Shown here: positions 57,860 through 62,387 of the stretch, in pieces
Layout: every line of letters begins with the position of its first letter
Numbering within the stretch: the stretch's first letter is position 1
Assembly (NCBI GenBank): GCA_028819005.1
Contig: JAPPMP010000045.1
Location: 1-62,387, forward strand
DNA from: Acidimicrobiaceae bacterium
GTDB taxonomy: Bacteria > Actinomycetota > Acidimicrobiia > Acidimicrobiales > Aldehydirespiratoraceae
Length of the DNA stretch: 62,387 nt
Direction of reading: 5' to 3'
Notes under the pieces: model-generated
Told to the model about the DNA's origin: nothing
Database searches by the model: none
The model's input: the letters and a program-made list of their open reading frames with translations, nothing else
Made by a program: the position numbers and the translations under genes

Positions 57860-58381
57860 ATGGCCAATCCTGACATACACCGCGTCCTTGCCGAGTTCGA
57901 ACCCTCGGAAATATCTGACGATTTCTATCGTCACACCGCACCCGGTCGACAAGCATTATCCGGTAGGGGTGCGGGCCTGGCCGGGGGCCGTTGGAATCCG
58001 CCAGGGCTCGAAACGGTGTACCTAGCCAAGCCGTGGTCTGCTTGTCACGCAGAGTTCATTCGCATGGTGGAGGGTCAAGCCGCCGGCCCAGCATCGTTTC
58101 TCCCGCGAACAGTCCACACAGTAGCGGTCACAGGCCTCATTGTGGTTGATTTAACCACAGAAGGTGCGATGGCGGCTGTGGGGCTCTCTCAACGATTTGT
58201 CGAGTCTGTTGGAGTATGTCGACAGATCGGTGACGCAGCGAACACGCTCGGGTTTGACGGGGTTGTTGCCCCTTCGGCTGCTGGCACCGGCGAAGTCCTT
58301 GCTGTATTCCCAAGCCCCGACGCACATGAAAAATTGACGGTACGGGAGTCTAGGTCAGTTGACAACGAGCAATGGTACTAG
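57860..58381 (+). CDS. RES-domain toxin (MbcT/NatT-like NAD-degrading)
   Basis: A 173-residue RES-domain protein, complete. The RES signature is clear: FYRHT, GGRWNPPG (42-49) and VYLAKPWSACHAE with the glutamate at 65, and a serine in VVAPSAAGTG near residue 137. RES toxins break down NAD and are held by an Xre-type antitoxin. Nothing in the frame is broken, so the pair should be functional. Confidence 0.88.
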   Translation: MANPDIHRVLAEFEPSEISDDFYRHTAPGRQALSGRGAGLAGGRWNPPGLETVYLAKPWSACHAEFIRMVEGQAAGPASFLPRTVHTVAVTGLIVVDLTTEGAMAAVGLSQRFVESVGVCRQIGDAANTLGFDGVVAPSAAGTGEVLAVFPSPDAHEKLTVRESRSVDNEQWY

Positions 58382-58405
58382 CCATGTTTACGAGCGGTAC
58401 GCGCG

Positions 58406-58558
58406 ATGCTGCTGTTGGTGTTGATACCAGGAGGTTTCGCTGCAGTCGGCACCACAGTCAGTTTCGCACTGTTGACGGCACTGTCCGCGGGGTTGGTGCT
58501 GCAACCGCTGCAGCAGGTACTCGAGTGGGCAACCCAAGCCAATGAGCAGCAGCCGTAA
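58406..58558 (+). CDS. Small membrane protein
   Basis: A 50-residue frame with a strongly hydrophobic N terminus (MLLLVLIPGGFAAVGTTVSF), a leucine/alanine helix and an amphipathic tail. It starts 25 bases after the RES toxin stop. It may be a third member of the TA operon or a membrane peptide of its own. Confidence 0.45.
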   Translation: MLLLVLIPGGFAAVGTTVSFALLTALSAGLVLQPLQQVLEWATQANEQQP

Positions 58559-58564
58559 CTGGAT

Positions 58565-58930
58565 TTGCTGACGGTGCTGCGAATTATCCCGAATTCGAGG
58601 GTCACCTTCTTCCATGGTTTGCCCCACACCGTCGGATACGGGCGCAACCCTCGTCCTCATCCTCATCCCGATACCACTTTTCGGGCCGCAGGGTTCGTGT
58701 GGAACTCACAACAAGTTGAGATCGCCGCAACCCACACAAACAACCGGTGGAGGGTTCTGTTGACCACCGTTGAGCAGCAGGTTTCTAACACCGCGCTGAT
58801 AGATGGCACGACCAACCCCGCCGGCGAACCGTTCACCGAGTCAACAACGTACAGCGAACTCAGCACCGGCGACAGCCTGGCCTTGGCGACCGAACTGTGC
58901 GTGAACCACGGTCTCCGCATCAAAAACTAA
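58565..58930 (+). CDS. Hypothetical protein
   Basis: A 121-residue frame not recognised. The second half has protein-like strand and helix pattern (NRWRVLLTTVEQQVSNTALI, YSELSTGDSLALATEL). The TTG start is weak and no ribosome binding site is seen, so the start may be elsewhere. Confidence 0.4.
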   Translation: MLTVLRIIPNSRVTFFHGLPHTVGYGRNPRPHPHPDTTFRAAGFVWNSQQVEIAATHTNNRWRVLLTTVEQQVSNTALIDGTTNPAGEPFTESTTYSELSTGDSLALATELCVNHGLRIKN

Positions 58931-59022
58931 CTCCATCGAAGCGCTGCATGACACCGAACAGTGAACCGATACTGCGTAGGATGACGGACCGGCAACCATG
59001 AAGTTCAGTTACAGGAGGCGGC

Positions 59023-60162
59023 GTGGCCGACCATTTCAGCTCCGACCAGTGGAAGCAAATCAACAAGACGCTCGACGAGGACCCTGAACGTTACGGTTTC
59101 CCCCAACGACGCGAAGGTTCGGTGCTGCTCGGCTCGTTCAACATTCGCAAACTCGGTGACCCAACCAACCGAACAAACGACGACTGGGCGTTCCTGGCGA
59201 GAATATGCGCCCAGTTCGACCTGCTCGCGGTTCAAGAAATCATGTCGAACCTTGACGGGTTGCGACACCTTCGCGAAAAACTGAAGGCATCTGTAGACGG
59301 CCGCGATGAGGGTTTCGCCGCGGTTGTCTCCGACGAAACGGGAGCGTTCGCCGGCGACCGCGGTTTGCGGGAACGCCTCGGTTTTCTCTACCGATGGCCG
59401 ATCGTGGAACGCATGGAAATAGCCAGCGACCTCACCTACGACAGGACCAAGACGTTGCAAACTCTCGTTGACAACGCCGAAGCACTCACCGAAGCGTTGG
59501 ATGAATGCAACGGCAACGCAAAGAATTTCGATCCGGAGTTCTTCGTGACGTTCACCCGTCAACCGCACGGCGTCGAGTTTCGTATACCAGGAGCGGACCC
59601 GTACGAGTTCATGGCGGTCAACGCCCACCTCATCTTCGGCACTCGCATCGACCACCGACGTCAGGAGTTCACGGCGTTGTTGGAACTTCTCAAAAGCCGA
59701 CTCGTCGACAACGACAAGATCAACCTGATACTCATGGGGGACCTGAACCTGGACTTTAACGATCCTGAAAATGACCGACCTCGTATCGACAAGGAGATCA
59801 AAGACCGCAACGGAGCTCTTGCCGATGCCGGTTCTCACATCAACTTCCCGTTCCTTGACGCGCACAAAAACCACGATGGCGTGTTTCGTACCAACGCCCG
59901 GCGCTCGCAGACCTATGACCACATCGGCTTGTTCGCGCACGACCCGCGGTTGCCGACCTACGGCAAAAACGAGCAGATGCCCGAAACTCCCGAAGGTCCC
60001 GACTACGGCGTTTTTGACTTCATGACCCTGTTCAGCGAAGCGCTCTACGAAAAACCCTGGACAGATCTCACCAACGCAGAACGCAAAACTCTCTGGAAGA
60101 ACGCTGAACATTCGGTGAGTGACCACATGCCGTTGTGGTTGCGGTTGCCTCACACGGCCTGA
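59023..60162 (+). CDS. Endonuclease/exonuclease/phosphatase (EEP) family protein
   Basis: A 379-residue DNase I-like protein. SFNIRKLG (38-45) supplies an asparagine, VQEIM (70-74) the glutamate, GDLNLDF (about 239-245) the Asp-Asn pair and SDHMPLW (about 366-372) the final Asp-His. All the catalytic residues are present. No signal peptide is seen, so it acts inside the cell. Roles in the family range from DNA/RNA cleavage to lipid phosphate hydrolysis, and its placement in a mobile region fits a defence or plasmid role. Confidence 0.85.
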   Translation: MADHFSSDQWKQINKTLDEDPERYGFPQRREGSVLLGSFNIRKLGDPTNRTNDDWAFLARICAQFDLLAVQEIMSNLDGLRHLREKLKASVDGRDEGFAAVVSDETGAFAGDRGLRERLGFLYRWPIVERMEIASDLTYDRTKTLQTLVDNAEALTEALDECNGNAKNFDPEFFVTFTRQPHGVEFRIPGADPYEFMAVNAHLIFGTRIDHRRQEFTALLELLKSRLVDNDKINLILMGDLNLDFNDPENDRPRIDKEIKDRNGALADAGSHINFPFLDAHKNHDGVFRTNARRSQTYDHIGLFAHDPRLPTYGKNEQMPETPEGPDYGVFDFMTLFSEALYEKPWTDLTNAERKTLWKNAEHSVSDHMPLWLRLPHTA

Positions 60163-60644
60163 CACCCGCCACCGAAAACGAAGAGCAACATGTCGACAGC
60201 GACAGGGATGGGTCGACAGCGACCGGGATGGGATGTAGCAAATCGCGGTGCTAAATCAGGCTCCCGACCCCCATGTCAGCTGACACCGCCAGTTGCGTTG
60301 TTCGCAGAGCGTTCTTCGGTTGGTAAAGCGACTGCGGTTGCCGAGCGCGCTTCAATGTAAATGTCGAACTCGCGGCGGCTTCGTGGCGGTGCTGGGAAGC
60401 CAACCCGGTTCGTGCTCAATCAAAACAGCCGCAGAACGAACACGGTTCGGGTTGGCGCCCCCGCAAACATGATCGTTGCTGAGCACGAACTCGCAGGTCA
60501 CCCAACCGAAATCTAGGAATCATCCTTCTGATCGTGGTTGCCGCCAGACTCAGCGAATATGGAGAAACACCCCTCCGAAGGTGGAGAAACTGGGACCACC
60601 CCTTTAACCCCCCAGGCACAGAGGGGTCCGATACCCCGCTGTGG
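60163..60644. other. Gap with a 20-base tandem repeat
   Basis: About 480 bases. At 60192-60231 a 20-base unit GTCGACAGCGACAGGGATGG is duplicated with one change. The rest contains no convincing frame. The sequence GGGGTCC near 60626 partly pairs with GGACCACCCC near 60594 and could form a weak stop signal. Confidence 0.45.
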
Positions 60645-61322
60645 TTAGACAAGCGTGGCGATGTGCGGGTTGCGGCGGACAGCGGCTTTGAGTTGCGTTT
60701 CGTAGTACTTCTCACGACCGTGCGCTACGGCCGTTTGCCACTTGGGATGAGCGTCCACCAACTTCTCAACCACAAGCATTTCTATGATGTCTTCCAAGAT
60801 TGGGCGGTAATGGGTTCCGCCAGGACCGTGCTGTGTGCCGCCGACCGGAAAATGCAGGGCGGACAACGGATCACGGGCACGTCCACGAGCTTCGAACACT
60901 TTCTTGTAGTCCTCACCGACCGGTGCGTTCACGTGGAAATGTGCTTCCGGGTAGACGTTGGCTACGTCATGGGTGTAGTCGTATCGGAACAATGTGCCTT
61001 GGCCTTTGCCGGGTTTTGTTTGGATCGCGTAGCTGGTGGTTGCCACGGTGAGCCATTGGTTGTCGATATTGTCCAAGGTCAGGGTGTGCGCAGCGCGCAA
61101 ATACAGAAGCGGCGGTTTCTTCGTGAGTGTCAAACTGATCGGTGATGGCTGGACTAAATTGCTGCGCGTTAAGCCGCAACCAATCCGATACTTGCCGTCG
61201 CTGAGTTTCACGGCGCTGATGGTTGGACCGTTGGCGACAGTGGCGTTAAGCAGACCGGTCAGGTCGTTTGCGAACTGCTGCGCTTGCCGTTGCAGTGAGT
61301 CGCGCAACGTCAGTCCAGGCAA
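60645..61322 (-). CDS. Second gene of an unrecognised two-gene module (225 residues)
   Basis: A 225-residue soluble protein of unknown function. The middle is beta-rich (SLTLTKKPPLLYLRAAHTLT), followed by YPEAHFHVNAPVG and then SALHFPVGGTQHGPGGTHY, and a C-terminal helix with YYETQLKAAVRRNPH. The His-containing strand FHV and LHFPVGG motifs are the most conserved-looking parts. It overlaps the small upstream gene by 13 bases. I recall similar unnamed proteins in actinobacterial genomes, but cannot name a family. Confidence 0.7.
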   Translation of the reverse strand: MPGLTLRDSLQRQAQQFANDLTGLLNATVANGPTISAVKLSDGKYRIGCGLTRSNLVQPSPISLTLTKKPPLLYLRAAHTLTLDNIDNQWLTVATTSYAIQTKPGKGQGTLFRYDYTHDVANVYPEAHFHVNAPVGEDYKKVFEARGRARDPLSALHFPVGGTQHGPGGTHYRPILEDIIEMLVVEKLVDAHPKWQTAVAHGREKYYETQLKAAVRRNPHIATLV

Positions 61323-61495
61323 AACCAGGTTTCGCGGGCTGCTTCTGAGTCGAATTTCCCTGCTATTGCTTGCGCTTCCAACTGTTCACGGGTCAACCCG
61401 ATATCGTCCAGTTCTTTTTGAACGGCCGCGGCGACCTCTTCCGGGGTCGGGCAGATAACTTCAATTTGGCTGGGGTCGCCTGGCGTGTAACTCAT
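61310..61495 (-). CDS. Small first gene of the two-gene module (61 residues)
   Basis: A 61-residue acidic protein: IEVICPTPEEVAAAVQKEL, then LDDIGLTREQLEAQAIAG, then a short end. CTAGGAGATCCC before ATG 61495 is a strong ribosome binding site. The size, acidity, order and 13-base overlap resemble a TA antitoxin upstream of its toxin, but no known antitoxin fold was recognised. Confidence 0.7.
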   Translation of the reverse strand: MSYTPGDPSQIEVICPTPEEVAAAVQKELDDIGLTREQLEAQAIAGKFDSEAARETWFCLD

Positions 61496-61515
61496 CGGGA
61501 TCTCCTAGTTTTGAG

Positions 61516-61541
61516 GTGAACACTAGGTTCACAACAGTATA
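61516..61541 (-). promoter_or_regulatory. Promoter and 6+5+6 palindrome of the two-gene module
   Basis: GTGAAC-ACTAG-GTTCAC is a perfect inverted repeat at 61516-61532. On the minus strand a TATACT -10 box lies at 61541-61536, so the palindrome falls at the expected start of transcription, where an autorepressor would bind. No good -35 box is seen. Confidence 0.5.
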
Positions 61542-61742
61542 GAGGGGGTGTGCCAACCCTGCGGCCGGCGGGCCGGAATCTCGGGGCGCCATATAATCGT
61601 GATTGGTTTGCTGCCCCAGGCAACCATCCCGACATCGGGTTCGGCTGGTCGCATAACGCTGACAGCCAAAACCTGGCGGAGAGCACGGCGTTGCTGCCGT
61701 GGCTGGTTGACGGCTTCTGGCCCAGGGCGCAACGAGAGCACG

Positions 61743-62027
61743 GTGTACGTGTGGGTTTGGCTGCCCGGGGCTGTCGAGCCGGTGGTGGCCGGGCGGTTGG
61801 ACGACCGGGGCGCTGTCACCAAGTTCACGTACGGGCGCAGCTATCTCGACAACCCCGATGCCATGGCGCTGTACCTGCCGGACCTGCCGTTGGAACGCGG
61901 CGAGCAGACACCTCGTTCAGGTACGCTGCCCGGTTGTGTCGCCGACGCCGCTCCAGATGCGTGGGGCCGTCGCGTGATCGAGTACCAGCAACGCAGCGCA
62001 CACGGGAACCTTCCAGAACTGGCTTAG
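61743..62027 (+). pseudogene. hipA: HipA-type toxin N-terminal fragment
   Basis: A 94-residue frame from GTG 61743. It holds the HipA N-terminal domain: VYVWVWLPGAVEPVVAGRL, FTYGRSYLDNPDAMALYLPD and DAAPDAWGRRVIEYQQRS. After HGNLPEL the family would continue with DYLL, but instead there is a stop four bases later and transposon-like sequence. The kinase domain is lost. No HipB-like partner is seen upstream. Confidence 0.8.
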
Positions 62028-62387
62028 CCTGGATCCACCGGTGTTGTGGGGGGGTTTGGGTTGGCGCGTCCACCGGAAAGGCCTCCTGACATGGGAGAAT
62101 GCTGTTTGAAGTAACGGTCATTCCGGCCATGTGAGGAGGCACTTGTTGTGAGCAGCATATCTGGCGGTGTCGACGGGCTGGGGGTTCGTTTCGACGACGG
62201 GTCTTTGGTGGCCGACGCGGGGCTTGTGCTGGCGGGCACGGTGATGGAGCGCCTTGGGTTGGAGGCGCTCATAGACGAGGCGGTGCGCCCGCCCGAGTCG
62301 GGGCGCGGGTCCGGGGCCAAGGCGCTGTCGGCGGCGGCGTCGATGCTGGTGGGCGGATCGTTCATCGGCGACGCCGACAGGCTGCGG
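62028..62387 (+). mobile_element. IS1380-like insertion element, left part
   Basis: A candidate left end near 62029 (CCTGGATCCACCGGTGTT) directly follows the broken HipA gene. The window ends inside the element, so its right end and target duplication cannot be seen. The transposase gene starts at 62148. Confidence 0.6.
62148..62387 (+). CDS. IS1380-family transposase, N-terminal part
   Basis: The first 80 residues are visible, beginning at GTG 62148. The words LGVRFDDGSLVADAGLVLAG and GAKALSAAASMLVGGS match the start of IS1380-type DDE transposases. The frame is open at the window edge. GTGAGGAGG precedes the start. Confidence 0.85.
   Translation, partial: MSSISGGVDGLGVRFDDGSLVADAGLVLAGTVMERLGLEALIDEAVRPPESGRGSGAKALSAAASMLVGGSFIGDADRLR

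Noticed and set aside
62024..62365. Minus frame at the right edge
   Set aside because: Antisense of the IS1380 transposase start.

Overview
The window reads as a high-GC actinobacterial chromosome, most likely from Acidimicrobiia or a close relative (inferred from gene content and order, not from a 16S sequence). Supporting signs are the block homoserine dehydrogenase - threonine synthase - homoserine kinase - rho - L31 - ATP synthase, a mycothiol-dependent isomerase-like protein, a group II truncated globin, and many GTG/TTG starts.

Region by region. 1-240 is a degenerate GC-rich minisatellite. 0.3-10.5 kb carries an HNH protein, a truncated globin, an HhH-SNF2 helicase, an amidohydrolase, a DUF2442/DUF4160 pair, an MFS exporter, a cytochrome P450, an SDR and a small membrane protein. 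10.8-15.0 kb is a complete Type III restriction-modification operon (mod-res). 15-25.4 kb holds a DUF3516-type helicase, SDRs, a mycothiol-type protein, a flavin monooxygenase, a hemolysin-III protein, an MFS transporter and a Phd/RelE toxin-antitoxin pair with a visible palindromic operator. 25.4-33.3 kb is a minus-strand housekeeping string with short spacings or overlaps (hypothetical, J-domain, hydrolase, prfA, prmC, threonylcarbamoyl-AMP synthase, rpiB, glyA, wecA/tagO-like). glpX is divergent at 33.4 kb. 34.8-42.7 kb is the full F1Fo ATP synthase operon, preceded by rpmE2, rho and the threonine genes (to 48.4 kb). 48.5-52.5 kb has a reduced kinase-like gene, an MFS transporter, an NTF2-like protein, a broken SDR and an intact SDR.

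52.66 kb to the end is an accessory region. It contains an IS3 element whose transposase carries an IS30 segment, a decayed TnpB gene with terminal hairpins, small orphan genes, remnants of a DUF1778/GNAT toxin-antitoxin pair, an apparently intact Xre/RES pair, an EEP-family nuclease-like protein, an unrecognised two-gene module with an inverted repeat at its promoter, a HipA fragment, and the start of an IS1380-like transposase that seems to have cut the HipA gene.

A GC-rich repeat (core around CGCTTCGCTCACGGGCCGCTCGGGCC) recurs in at least five intergenic spaces. Short tandem repeats also occur inside or beside thrC, atpA, prmC and others. The best candidate for something undescribed is the two-gene module at 60645-61542. 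The TA-dense island around it and the IS3/IS30 mosaic are the next most interesting. All functional calls come from reading motifs by eye; no database search was run.
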